Source: Hyperoodon ampullatus
Lineage: Eukaryota; Chordata; Mammalia; Artiodactyla; Ziphiidae
Reading direction: 5' to 3'
Length of the DNA: 64,000 bases
NCBI GenBank assembly: GCA_949752795.1
Contig: CATKHW010000558.1
Span: forward strand, 1,178,001 to 1,242,000
The position numbers and the translations under genes are program-made. The first letter of the stretch is position 1. Each line of letters starts with the position of its first letter. Below the pieces are notes generated by a model that saw only the letters and a list, made by a program, of their open reading frames with translations, had not been told where the DNA came from and searched no databases. Shown here piece after piece: positions 28,821-41,920 of the stretch.

Positions 28821-28882
28821 TGGCCTGAAAATGTTCATGGAGTATTGTGATAACAGTGGTCAAGGAGCACTGTGATGACAAG

Positions 28883-29340
28883 TGCTTGGAACATTGTGAT
28901 GACAAGGGTCATGGAGCATTGTGATGACAAGGGCATGGAGCATTGTGATGGCAAGGGCCATTGAGAATTTTGATGACAACGTCATGAAGAATTGTGATGA
29001 TAAGTGAATGCAGCTTGCTATGACAGGGGTCATAGAGCATTGCGATGACCAGTGCATGGAGAATTGTGATGACAAGATCATGTAACATTGTGATGAGAAG
29101 TGTTACGAAGCATTGTGATGACAAGGACGTGGAGAATTGTAATGACATGGGACATGGAGCATTGTGATGAACAGGGCATGGAGAATTGTGATGGCAAGAC
29201 AGTGGAGCATTGTGATGAAAAGACCATGGATAATTATGATGAAGAGCGTCATGGATCACTGTAATGACAAGGGGCATGGAGCATTGTGGTGACAGGTGTC
29301 ATGAATCATTGTGATGAGAGGGGTCATGGAGCATTTTCAT
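28883..29340 (+). repeat. 538-bp tandem duplication, copy 2
   Basis: The partner of 28,345-28,820, with scattered substitutions. Examples are GCGATGACCAG for GCGATGACAAG and GAAGTGTTACG for GAAGTGTCACG. The next landmark, at about 29,405, opens the regular family A HOR domain, so this copy sits at a family B to family A switch. Confidence 0.85.
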
Positions 29341-29404
29341 GACAAGGGTCATGGAGCATTGTGATGAGAAGATCATGGAGCATTGAGCTGAAAATGTTCA
29401 TGGA

Positions 29405-31813
29405 GTATTCTGATGAAAGGGGTCATGGAGCATTGTGATGACAAGGTCCTGGAGCACTCTGATGAGAAGACCATGGAGCCTTGTGATGAGAAGTCTCATG
29501 GAGCATTCTGATGAAAAGGGGCATGGAGCATTGTGATGACCAGGGCAAGGAGCATTGTGATTACAGGGTTCTTGGAGCATTGTGATGAAAAAGGCATGGA
29601 TCATTGTAATGAAAAAGGCATGGAGCATTTTCATGACTGTGTTCAAGGAGCATACTGATGGCAAGAGTCAGGGAGCATTGTGATGACAATTGTATTGAGC
29701 ATTGTGATGACAAATGTCATGGAACATTGTGATGAGAAGACCATGGATCATTGTGCAGAGGAGCGTCATGGGGCGTTGTGATGACAAGTGTTATGGAACA
29801 TTGTGATCACAAGGGTTTTGAGCATTGTGATGACAGAGGTCATGGAGCATTTTGATTTCATTGTGATGACAATAGCATGAAGCATTATGATGATGGGCAT
29901 GGTGCAGTGTGATGACAGGGTTCGTGGATCACTGAGATGAAAAGGGACATGGAGCATTGTGATTACAGGTGTCTTGGAGCATTGTGATGGCAAGGGCATG
30001 GAGCATTGTGAATGTGAAGGCCATGGAGCATTCTGATGACATGCGTCAGGGTGCTTTGTGATGACAAGGGCATGGAGCATTTGTCTGAAAATTTTCATGG
30101 ATTATTGTGATGAGAGTGGGCATGGAGCATTGTGATGAAAAGGACAAGGAACACTGTGATACATGGGTCATGGAGGATTGTAATGACAAGGTCATGGAGC
30201 ATTGTGATGAGAAGGGCATCGAGCATTGTCATGACAAGCGTCATGGTGCTTTCCGATGACAAGGGCATGGAGCAATGTGATGGGAGGCTTCATGAAGCAT
30301 TGTGATGACAATGGCATGGAGCTTTGTGATGCCAAGGGTCATGGAGCTTTGTGATGACAGAGGTCATGGAGCATTTTGATGACAAGGTAGTTGTGCATTG
30401 TGATGATAACGACATGTAGCATTGTGATGATAGGGGTCATGGAACATTGTGATGACAGGGGTGAAGGAGTATGTTGATGACTAGTGATGGAACATTGTGA
30501 TATCAGTGGTGAGAGAGCATTTTCATGAGAAGTGCATTGAGCATTCTGTTGCCAAGGGTCACAGAGCATTGTGATGAAATATTCATGGAGCATTGTGGTG
30601 ACAAAGGTCACAGAGACTTGTGATGATGAGGGCATGGACCATTCTGATGACAAAGTCTTGAAGGATTGTGATAACTGGAGACAAGGAGCATTATGATGAC
30701 AGGTGTCATGGAGCATTGTGATGACAAGTGCATGGATCATTGTGATGACAGGGGCATGGAGCATCGGTCTGAAAAATTTCATGGATTATTGTGATGACAG
30801 TGGGCATTGCACATTGTGATGACAAGGGCATGGAACACTGTGAAGAAAAGGTCATGGAGTATTGTGAAGTCTGGTGTCAGGGAGCATTGTGATGACTTAT
30901 GTCATGGTGCATTGTGATGACAACGGCATGGAGCATTGTGATGACAAATGTCATGGATGATTGTGATGACAAATGTAATGGAGCATTTTGATGACAATGG
31001 TGATGGATCATTGTGATGAAAAGGGCATGGAGCATTGTGATGAAAAGGGGATGGAGCATTGTGATGACAAGGGCTTTTGAGAATTTTGATGACAAGTTCG
31101 TGAAGCACTGTGATGAAAAGCACATGAGGCTTGCTATGACAGGGGTCATGGAGCATTGCGATGACAAGTGCATGGAGAATGTGATTACAAGAGCATGTAA
31201 CATTGTGATTTCAAGGGTCATGGAACATTGTGATTGCAAGACGGTGGAGCATTGTGATGAGAAGACCATGGATAATTGTGATGACGAGCGTCATGGAGAA
31301 CTGTAATGACAAGGGGCATGGAGAATTGTGATGACAGGTGTCATGGAGCTTTGTGATGACAGGGGTCATGGGGAATTGTGATGACAAGTGTCATGGAGCA
31401 TTCTGATGACAAGCTTGTGGAGTATTGTGATGACAATGGCGTGGAGCATTGTGATGAAAAGGGCATGGAGCAGTGTGATGAAAAAGGCATACAGCCTCTT
31501 CATGACAGGGTTCGAGAAGCATTCTGATGACAAGTGTCAAGGAGCATTGTGATGACAAGTGTATTGAGCATTGTGATGACAAAGGTCATGGAGCATTATG
31601 AAGACAAGGGCATGGAGTATTGTGATGACAGGCATCATGCAGCGTTGTGATGACAAGTGTTATGGAACAATGTGATCAAAACGGTTTGGAGCACTGTGAT
31701 GACTAATGTCGTGGATCATTTTGATATCAAGGAGCATGGAGCATATGATGACAGGGGTCATGGAGCATTGTGATGAGAAGATCATGGAGCATTGAGCTGA
31801 AAATGTTCATGGA
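29405..31813 (+). repeat. Higher-order repeat unit 1 (2,409 bp)
   Basis: This is the first of four consecutive units, each measured from the monomer GTATTCTGATGAAAGG. In order it holds a CTGGAGCACTCTGATGAG/GAGCCTTGTGATGAG stretch, the truncated-monomer landmark at 29,854, an AACACTGTGATACATG monomer near 30,150, the AGTGATGG..ATATCAGTGG landmark near 30,484, and AGGCTTGCTATGAC near 31,129. The same order and approximate spacing appear in the next three units. Confidence 0.88.
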
Positions 31814-34269
31814 GTATTCTGATGAAAGGGGTCATGGAGCATTGTGATGACAAGGTCCTGCAACATTGTGATGAGAAGACTATGGAGCCGTGTGATGAGA
31901 AGTCTCATGGAGCATTCTGATGTAAAGGGGCATGGAGCATTGTGATCACAGGGGTCTTGGAGCATTGTAATTTCATGGGCATGGAGCATTGTGAGAGATG
32001 TCCAAGGAGCATTCTGATGACATGTGTAATGGAGATTTGTGATGACCAGGGCAAGGATCATTGTGATTACACGGGTCTTGGAGCATTGTGATGAAAAAGG
32101 CATGGATCATTGTAATGAAAAAGGCATGGAGCCTTGTCATGACAGTGTTCAAGGAGCATACTGATGGCAAGAGTCTGGGAGCATTGTGATGACAAGTGTA
32201 TTGAGCATTGTGATGACAAAGGTCATGGAACATTGTGATGAGAAGACCATGGATAATTGTGAAGACAAGCGTCATGGGGCGTTGTGATGACAAGTGTTAT
32301 GGAACATTGTGATCACAAGGGTTTGGAGCATTGTGATGACAGAGGTCATGGAGCATTTTGATTTCATTGTGCTGACAATAGCATGAAGCATTATGATGAT
32401 GGGCATGGTGCAGTGTGATGACAGGGTTCATGGATCATTGAGATGAAATGGGACATGGAGCATTGTGATTACAGGTGTCGTGGAGCATTGTGATGGCAAG
32501 GGCATGGAGCATTGTGAATGAGAAGGCCATGGAGCATTGTGATGACATGTGTCATGGAGCTTTGTGATGACAAGGGCATGGAGCATTTGTCTGAAAATTT
32601 TCATGGATTATTGTGTTGATAGTGGGCATGGAGCATTGTGATGAAAAGGACACGGAACACTGTGATACATGGGTCATGGAGGATTGTAATGACAAGATCA
32701 TGGAGCATTGTGATGAGAAGGGGATCGAGAATTGTGATGACAAGCGTCATGGATCTTTGCGATGATAAGGGAATGGAGCAATGTGATGAGAGGCTTCATG
32801 AAGCATTGTATGACAATGGCATGGAGCATTGTGATGCCAAGGGTCATGGAGCTTTGTGATGACAAAGGTCATGGAGCATTTTGATGACAAGCTAGTGGTG
32901 CATTGTGATGATAACGGCATGTAGCATTGTGATGATAGGGGTCATGGAACATTGTGATGACAGGGTGAAGGAGTATGGTGATGACTAGTGATGGAACATT
33001 GTGATATCAGTGGTGAGAGAGCATTTTCATGAGAAGTGCATGGAGCATTGTGATGCCAAGGGTCACAGAGCATTGTGATGAAATATTTATGGAGCATTGT
33101 GGTGACAAAGGTCACAGAGACTTGTGATGATGAGGGCATGGACCATTCTGATGACAAAGTCTTGAAGCATTGTGATGACTGGAGACATGGAGCATTGTGA
33201 TGACAGGTGTCATGGAGCATTGTGATGACAAGTGCATGGATCATTGTGATGACAGGGGCATAGAGCATCGGTCTGAAATATTTCATGGATTATTGTGATG
33301 ACAGTGGGCATTGCACATTGTGATGACAAGGGCATGAAACACTGTGAAGAAAAGGTTATGGAGTATTGTGAAATCAGGTGTCAGGGAGCATTGTGATGAC
33401 CTATGTCATGGTGCATTGTGTTGACAACGGCATGGAGTATTGTGATGACAAGTGTCATGGATGATTGTGATGACAAAAGTAATGGAGCATTTTCATGACA
33501 ATGGTCATGGATCATTGTGATGAAAAGGGCATGGAGCATTGAGATTACATGGGCTTTTGAGAATTTTGATGACAACTTCGTGAAGCACTGTGATGAAAAG
33601 CACATGGAGCTTGCTATGACAGGGGTCATGGAGCATTGCGATGACAAGTTCATGGAGAATGTGATTACAAGAGCATGTAACATTGTGATTTGAAGTGTCA
33701 TGGAGCATTGTGATGGCAAGACGGTGGAGCATTGTGATGAGAAGACCATGGATAATTGTGATGACGAGCGTCATGGAGAACTGTAATGACAAGGGGCCTG
33801 GAGCATTGTGATGACAGGGGTCATGGAGAATTGTGATGACAAGTGTCATGGAGCATTCTGATGACAAGCTTGTGGAGTATTGTGATGACAATGGCGTGGA
33901 GCATTGTGATGAAAAGGGCATGGAGCACTGTGATGAAAAAGGCATACAGCCTCTTCATGACAGGGTTCGAGAAGCATTCTGACAACAAGTGTCAGGGAGC
34001 ATTGTGATGACAAGTGTATTGAGCATTGTGATGACAAAGGTCATGGAGCATTGTGATGACAAGGGCATGGAGTATTGTGATGACAGGCATCATGGAGCGT
34101 TGTGATGACAAGTGTTATGGAACAATGTGATCACAAGGGTTTGGAGCACTGTGATGACAGAGGTCATGGATCATTTTGATATCAAGGAGCATGGAGCATA
34201 GTGATGACAGGGGTCATGGAGCATTGTGATGAGAAGATCATGGAGCATTGAGCTGAAAATGTTCATGGA
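31814..34269 (+). repeat. Higher-order repeat unit 2 (2,456 bp)
   Basis: Starts at the same GTATTCTGATGAAAGG monomer. It carries the truncated landmark at 32,360, ATATCAGTGG near 33,000, GAGCTTGCTATGAC near 33,608 and the TTCTGATGACAAGCTTGTGG monomer near 33,853. It aligns with unit 1 at offsets of 2,400-2,506 bp, the change reflecting whole-monomer gains and losses. Confidence 0.88.
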
Positions 34270-36947
34270 GTATTCTGATGAAAGGGGTCATGGAGCATTG
34301 TGATGACAAGGTCCTGGAGCATTGTGATGAGAAGACCATGGAGCCTTGTGATGAGAAGTCTCATGGAGCATTCTGATGTAAAGGCCATGGTGCATTGTGA
34401 TTACAGGGGTCTTGGAACATTGTGATGAAAAGGGCATGGAGCATTGTGAGAGATGTCTAAGGAGCATTTTGATGACATTCGTCATGGAGCCTTGTGATGA
34501 CCAGGGCATGGAGCATTGTGATTACAGGAGTCTTGGAGCATTGTGATGAAAAAGGCATGGATCATTATCATGAAAAAGGCATGGAGCCTTGTCATGACAG
34601 GGTTCAAGGAGCATACTGACGACAAGTGTCAGGGAGCATTGTGATGACAAGTGTATTGAGCATTGTGATGACAAAGGTCATGGCACATTGTGATGAGAAG
34701 TGCCTGGACAATTGTGATGACGAGCCTCATGGGGCGTTGTGATGACAAGTGTTATGGAGCATTGTGATCACAAGGGTTGGGAGCATTGTGAAGACAGAGG
34801 TCATGGAGCATTTTGATTTCGTTGTGATGACAATAGCATGAAGCATTATGATGATGGGCATGGTTCGTTGTGATGACAGGGTTCATGGAGCATTGAGATG
34901 AAAAGGGGTATGGAGCATTGTGATTACTCGGGTCATGGAGCCTTGTGATGACAAGGCCATGTAACATTGTGATGACAGGGTTGAGGGAGTATTGTGATGA
35001 CTAGTGATGGAAAATTGAGATATCAGTCGTGAGAGAGCATTTTGATTCGAAGTGCATGGAGCTTTGTGATGACAATGTTTATGGAGCATTGTGATGACAA
35101 GTTTGGGGAGCATTGTGATGACAAGTGCATGGCACACTGTGATGACATGGGTCATGGAGCATTGTTCTGACAAGCGCATGGAGCATTGTGATAACAAGGG
35201 TCATGGAGCACTGTGCTGACAAAGGCATGGAGCGTTGTTATGACAAGGCTCAGAGAGCATTGGGATGAAAAGATCATGGAGAATTGTGGTGACAAAGTTC
35301 ACAGAGCCTTGTGATGACGAGGGCATGGATCATTGTGATGAAAAATGTCATGAAGTATTGTGATGACTGGAGTCACAGAGCATTGTGATGACAAGGGAAT
35401 GGAGCATTGTGATGACAGCGGCATGGAACATTGGTCTGGCAAGTTTCATGGATTATTGTGATGACAGTCGGCATGGCGCATTGTGATGACAAGGGCATGG
35501 AGCATAGTGATGACAAGGTCATGGAGTATTGTGAAGACAGGTGTCAGGGTTCATTGTGATGGCATATGTCATGTTCCATTGTGATGACAATGGCATGGAG
35601 AATTGTGATGCCAATTGTCATGGAGGATTGTGACGACAAAGGTAATGGAGCATTGTGATGACAAGGGCTTGGAGCATTGTGATGACAATGGTCATGGAGC
35701 ATTGTGATGAAAAGGGCATGGAGCATTGTGATGACAAGGGCTTTTGAGAATTTTGATGACAAGTTCGTGAAGCACTGTGATGAAAAGCACATGAGGCTGG
35801 CTATGACAGGGGTCTTGGAGCATTGCGATGACAAGTGCATGGAGAATGTGATTACAAGAGCATGTAACATTGTGATTTCAAGGGTCATGGAGCATTGTGA
35901 TTGCAAGACAGTGGAACATTGTGATTAGAAGACCATGGATAATTGTGATGACGAGCGTCATGGAGAACTGTAATGACAAGGGGCATGGAGAACTGTGATG
36001 ACAGGTGTCATGGAGCTTTGTGATGACAGGGGTCATGGAGCATTGTGATGACAAGGGTCATGGAGCATTCTGATGACAAGCTTGTGGAGTATTGTGATGA
36101 CAATGGCATGGAGCATTGTGATGAAAAGGGCATGGAGCATTGTGATGAAAAAGGCATAGAGCCTTTCCATGACAGTGTTCGAGAAGCATTCTGACAACAA
36201 GTGTCAGGGAGCGTTGTGATGACAAGTCTTATGGAACATTGTGATCACAAGGGTTTGTAGCATTGTGATGACAGAGGTCATGGATCATTTTCATTTCAAG
36301 GAGCATGGAGCATTGTAATGACAAGGGCATGAAGGAATGTGAACCCAAGATTCACCGAGGATTTTGATGACAATGGGAATGGAGTATTGTGATGAGAAGC
36401 GCATGGAGCATTATGATGAAAATGTCATGAAGCATTTTGCGGACAAAGGCATGGAGCCTTTTGATGACAAGTGTCATGGAGCACTGTGATGACAAGCGTC
36501 ATGGAGCATTGTGATGACAAGTGTCATTGAGCATTCTGATGACAAGCTTATGGAGTATTGTGATGACAATGGCGTGGAGCATTGTGATGAAAAGGGCATG
36601 GAGCATTGTGATGAAAAAGGCATACAGCCTCTTCATGACAGGGTTCGAGAAGCATTCTGACGACAAGTGTCAGGGAGCATTGTGATGACAAGTGTATTGA
36701 GCATTGTGATGACAAAGGTCATGGAGCATTGTGATGACAAGGGCATGGAGTATTGTGATGACAGGCATCATGGAGCGTTGTGATGACAAGTGTTATGTAA
36801 CAATGTGATCACATGGGTTTGGAGCACTGTGATGACAGAGGTCATGGATCATTTTGATATCAAGGAGCATGGAGCATAGTGATGACAGGGGTCATGGAGC
36901 ATTGTGATGAGAAGATCATGGAGCATTGAGCTGAAAATGTTCATGGA
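34270..36947 (+). repeat. Higher-order repeat unit 3 (2,678 bp, longest)
   Basis: Carries the truncated landmark at 34,815, ATATCAGTCG near 35,020 and AGGCTGGCTATGAC near 35,790. Its extra length comes from about 36,063-36,528. Here the TTCTGATGACAAGCTTGTGG segment is interrupted by block C (36,230-36,510) and then restarts, so the unit has an internal partial duplication of about 466 bp. Against unit 4 it also has five more monomers (120 bp) at about 34,410-34,540. Confidence 0.86.
36230..36510 (+). repeat. Dispersed variant block C, copy 3
   Basis: Follows ATTTTCATTTCAAGG with AAGGAATGTGAACCCAAG, GAGGATTTTGATGAC, GAAGCATTTTGCGGAC and ACAAGCGTCATGG, the same order as at 2,440-2,710 and 23,350-23,590. 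It interrupts HOR unit 3, splitting two partial copies of the TTCTGATGACAAGCTTGTGG segment (36,063 and 36,529). Confidence 0.72.
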
Positions 36948-39039
36948 GTATTCTGATGAAAGGGGTCATGGAGCATTGTGATGACAAGGTCCTGGAGCAT
37001 TGTGATGAGAAGACCATGGAGACTTGTGATGAGAAGTCTCATGGAGCATTCTGATGTAAACGGGCATGGTGCATTGTGATTACAGGGGTCTTGGAGCATT
37101 GTGATGAAAAAGGCATGGATCATTATCATGAAAAAGGCATGGAGCCTTGTCATGACAGGGTTCAAGGAGCATACTGACGACAAGTGTCAGGGAGCATTGT
37201 GATGACAAGTGTATTGAGCATTGTGATGACAAAGGTCATGGCACATTGTGATGAGAAGTGCATGGACAATTGTGATGACGAGCCTCATGGGGCGTTGTGA
37301 TGACAAGTGTTATGGTGCATTGTGATCACAAGGGTTGGGAGAATTGTGATGACAGAGGTCATGGAGCATTTTGATTTCGTTGTGATGACAATAGCATGAA
37401 GCATTATGATGATGGGCATGGTTCGTTGTGATGACAGGGTTCATGGAGCATTGAGATGAAAAGGGGTATGGAGCATTGTGATTACTCGGGTCATGGAGCC
37501 TTGTGATGACAAGGCCGTGTAACATTGTGATGACAGGGGTGAGGGAGTATTGTGATGACTAGTGATGGAAAATTGAGATATCAGTGGTGAGAGAGCATTT
37601 TGATTCGAAGTGCATGGAGCTTTGTGATGACAATGTTTATGGAGCACTGTGATGACAAGTTTGGGGAGCATTGTGATGACAAGTGCATGGCACACTGTGA
37701 TGACATGGGTCATGGAGCATTGTTCTGACAAGCGCATGGAGCATTGTGATAACAAGGGTCATGGAGCACTGTGCTGACAAAGGCATGGAGCGTTGTTATG
37801 ACAAGGCTCAGAGAGCATTGGGATGAAAAGATCATGGAGAATTGTGGTGACAAAGTTCACAGAGCCTTGTGATGACGAGGGCATGGATCATTGTGATGAA
37901 AAATGTCATGAAGTATTGTGATGACTGGAGTCACAGAGCATTGTGATGACAAGGGAATGGAGCATTGTGATGACAGCGGCATGGAACATTGGTCTGGCAA
38001 GTTTCATGGATTATTGTGATGACAGTCGGCATGGCGCATTGTGATGACAAGGGCATGGAGCATAGTGATGACAAGGTCATGGAGTATTGTGAAGACAGGT
38101 GTCAGGGTTCATTGTGATGGCATATGTCATGTTCCATTGTGATGACAATGGCATGGAGAATTGTGATGCCAATTGTCGTGGAGGATTGTGACGACAAAGG
38201 TAATGGAGCATTGTGATGACAAGGGCTTGGAGCATTGTGATGACAATGGTCATGGAGCCTTGTGATGAAAAGGGCATGGAGCATTGTGATGACAAGGGCT
38301 TTTGAGAATTTTGATGACAATTTCGTGAAGCACTGTGATGAAAAGCACATGGAGCTTGCTATGACAGGGGTCATGGAGCATTGCGATGACAAGTGCATGG
38401 AGAATGTGATTACAAGAGCATGTAACATTGTGATTTCAAGGGTCATGGAGCATTGTGATTGCAAGACGGTGGAACATTGTGATTAGAAGACCATGGATAA
38501 TTGTGATGACGAGCGTCATGGAGAACTGTAATGACAAGGGGCATGGAGAATTGTGATGACAGGTGTCATGGAGCTTTGTGATGACAGGGGTCATGGAGCA
38601 TTGTGATGACAAGTGTCATGGAGCATTCTGATGACAAGCTTGTGGAGTATTGTGATGACAATGGCATGGAGCATTGTGATGAAAAGGGCATGGAGCATTG
38701 TGATGAAAAAGGCATAGAGCCTTTCCATGACAGGGTTCGAGAAGCATTCTGACGACAAGTGTCAGGGAGCATTGTGATGACAAGTGTATTGAGCATTGTG
38801 ATGACAAAGGTCATGGAGCACTGTGATGACAAGGGCATGGAGTATTGTGATGACAGGCATCATGGAGCGTTGTGATGACAAGTGTTATGGAACAGTGTGA
38901 TCACAAGGGTTTGGAGCACTGTGATGACAGAGGTCATGGATCATTTTGATATCAAGGAGCATGGAGCATTGTGATGACAGGGGTCATGGAGCATTGTAAT
39001 GAGAAGATCATGGAGCATTGAGCTGAAAATATTCATGGA
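36948..39039 (+). repeat. Higher-order repeat unit 4 (2,092 bp, shortest)
   Basis: Carries the truncated landmark at 37,373, ATATCAGTGG near 37,580, GAGCTTGCTATGAC near 38,352 and TTCTGATGACAAGCTTGTGG near 38,623. From about 37,250 to 38,780 it matches unit 3 at a constant offset of 2,558 with few differences. It lacks the five monomers found in unit 3 near 34,410-34,540. Confidence 0.88.
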
Positions 39040-39550
39040 GTATTCTGATGAAATGGGTCATGGAGCATTGTGATGACAAGGTCCTGGAGAACTCTGATGA
39101 GAAGACCATGGAGACTTGTGATGAGAAGTCTCATGGAGCATTCTGATGAAAAGGGGCATGGAGCATTGTGATCACAGGGGTCTTGGAGCATTGTAATTAC
39201 AAGGGCATGGAGCATTGTGAGAGATGTCCAAGGAGCATTCTGATGACATGTGTCATGGAGCTTTGTGATGACCAGGGCAAGGAGCATTGTGATTACACGG
39301 GTCTTGGAGCATTGTGATGAAAATGTCATGGATCATTGTAATGAAAAAGGCATGGAGCCTAGTCATGACAGTGTTCAAGGAGCATACTGATGGCAAGAGT
39401 CTGGGAGCATTGTGATGACAAGTGTATTGAGCATTGTGATGACAAAGGTCATGGAACATTGTGATGAGAAGACCATGGATAATTGTGAAGACAAGCGTCA
39501 TGGGGCGTTGTGATGACAAGTGTTATGGAACATTGTGATCACAAGGGTTT
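39040..39550 (+). repeat. Partial fifth HOR unit at the family A to B switch
   Basis: Begins with the same monomer as the four preceding units and follows unit 2 (31,814-32,330) through GGCGTTGTGATGACAAGTG and GATCACAAGGGTTTG. At about 39,550-39,560 it leaves the HOR order and enters GGTTTATGGAGCATTTGATG, from the GATGTGGAGC segment of family B. This gives a recombination junction between the two families to within tens of bases. Confidence 0.75.
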
Positions 39551-41464
39551 GCAGCATTGTGATGACAAGGTTTATGGAGCATTTGATGTCAAGGATGTGG
39601 AGCATTGTGATTACAAGTGCATGGTGCATTTTGATGACATGGGTTATGGAGCATTGTGCTGACACGCGCATCGAGCATTGTGATGACAAGGGTCATGGAG
39701 CATTGTGCTGACAAAGGCATGGAGCTTTGTGATGACAAGGGTCACAGAGCATTTTGATTAAAATTTCATGGAGCATTGTGGTGACAAAGGTCACAGAGCT
39801 TTGTGTGACCAGGTCATGGACCATTGTGATGACAAATGTCATGAAGCATTGTGATGACTGGGGTCATGGAGCATTGTGATAACAGGGGTCTTGCAGCATT
39901 GTGATGAAAAGGGAATGGATCATTGTGATGAAAAAGGCATGGAGCCTTGTCATGACAGTGTTCAAGGAGCATACTGATGACAAGTGTCAGCGAGCATTGT
40001 GATGCCAATTGTACTGAGCACTGTGGTGAAAAAGGACATGGAGCATTGTGATGAGAAGACCTTGCATAATTGTGATGATGAGCGTCATGGGGCATGTGAT
40101 GAAAAGTGTTATGGAACATTGTGATCAGAAGGGTTTGGAGCATTGTGATGACAGAGGACATGGAGCATTTTGATTTCATTGTGATGACAATACCATGAAT
40201 CATTATGATGATGGGCATGGTTCATTGTGATGACAGTGTTCATGGAGCATTGAGATGAAAAGTGGCTTGGAGAATTGTGATTACAGAGGTCTTGGAGCAT
40301 TGTGATGACAAGGGTCATGGAGCCTTGTGATGACAAGGCCGTGGAACATTGTGATGGCAGGGGTCATGGAGCATTGTTATGACAGGTGTAATGGAGCATT
40401 GTGATGACAAGGGTCATGGAGGTTTGTGATGACAAATGTCATTGGGCATTTTGATGACAAGGACGTGGTGCATTGTGATGAGAAGGGCAGGGAGCATTGT
40501 GATGACAGGGTCATGGAGCAATTTGAATAAAAGTGTCATGGAATATTTTGATGACACGTGTTATGGAACATTGTGATGTCAGGTGTCATGAAGCATTGTG
40601 ATGAAATGGGTCATGGAGAATTTTGTGACAGGGGTTATTTAACATTGTGATGTCAGGGGTCATGGAGCATTGTGATGATAAGGGCATGTAGCACTGTGAT
40701 GACAGTGGTCATGTAACATTGTGATGACAGTGGTGAGCGAGTATTGTGATGACTAGTGATGGAACATTGTGATATATGTGGTGAGAGAGCATTTTGATGA
40801 GAAGTGCATGGAGCATTGTGATGACAAGTTTTATGGAGCATAGCGATGAAAAGGATGTGGAGCATTGTGATGAAAAGAGCATGGCACATTGTGATGACAT
40901 GTGTCAAGGGGCATTGTGCTGACAAGCGCATGGAGCATTTTGATAACAAGTGTCATGGAGCATTGTGCTGACAAAGGCATGGAGCATTGTGATGACAAGG
41001 GACACAGAGCATTGTGATGAAAATTTCATGGAGCATTGTGGTGACAAAGATCACAGAGCCTTGTGTGACGAGGGCATGGTCCATTGAGATGAGAAAGGTC
41101 ATGAATCATTGTGATGACTGGAGTAACGGAGCACTGTGATGACAGGGGTCATGGAGCATTGTGATGACAATGGCATGGAGCAATGTGATGACAGGGGCAT
41201 GGAACATTGGTCTGACAATTTTCTTGGATTACTGTGATGACAGTGGGCATTTAGCATTGAGATGACAAGGGCATGGAGCATTGTAGTGACAAGGTCACAG
41301 AGCCTTGTGTGACGAGGGCATGGACCATTGTGTGGACAAAGGTCATGAAGCATTGTGATGAATGGAGTCACGGAGCATTGTGATGACAGGGGTCATGGAG
41401 CATTGTGACGACAAGGGCATGGAGCATTGTGATTACAGGGGCATGGAGCATTGGTCTGACATGT

Positions 41465-41920
41465 TTCATGGATTATTGTGATGACAGTGGGCATGGCGCA
41501 TTGTGATGACAAGGGCATGGAACATTGTGATGACAATGTCATGGAGTATTGTGAAGACAGGTGTTAGGGAGCATTGTAATGACATATGTCATTGTCCATT
41601 GTGATGACAATGTCATGGAGCATTGTGATACCAAGTGTCATTGAGGATTGTGATGACAAATGTAATGGAGCAATTTGATGACAAGGGCTTGGAACATTGC
41701 GATGACAATGGTCATGGAGCATTGTGATGACAAGGGCATGGAGCATTCTGATGAAAAGGTGCATGGAGCATTGAGATTACAGGGGTTTTGAAGCAATGTG
41801 ATGACAAGGGCATGGAGCATTTTGATGAGAAGGCAATGGAGCAATCTGATGACATGCGTTATGGAGCTTTGTGATGACAAGGACATGGAGCATTGTGATT
41901 ACAGGGTTCTTGGAGCATTG
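41465..41920 (+). repeat. 1,125-bp offset duplication, copy 1
   Basis: Contains the order GACATATGTCATTGTCCATT, GATACCAAGTGTCATTG, GGCTTGGAACATTG, AAAAGGTGCATGG and GGGGTTTTGAAGCAATG. The same order returns at 42,590-43,045. Related copies occur near 27,250, 47,690, 51,960, 55,230, 58,230, 59,540 and 61,770, so this is a core segment of the family B higher-order unit. Confidence 0.8.
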
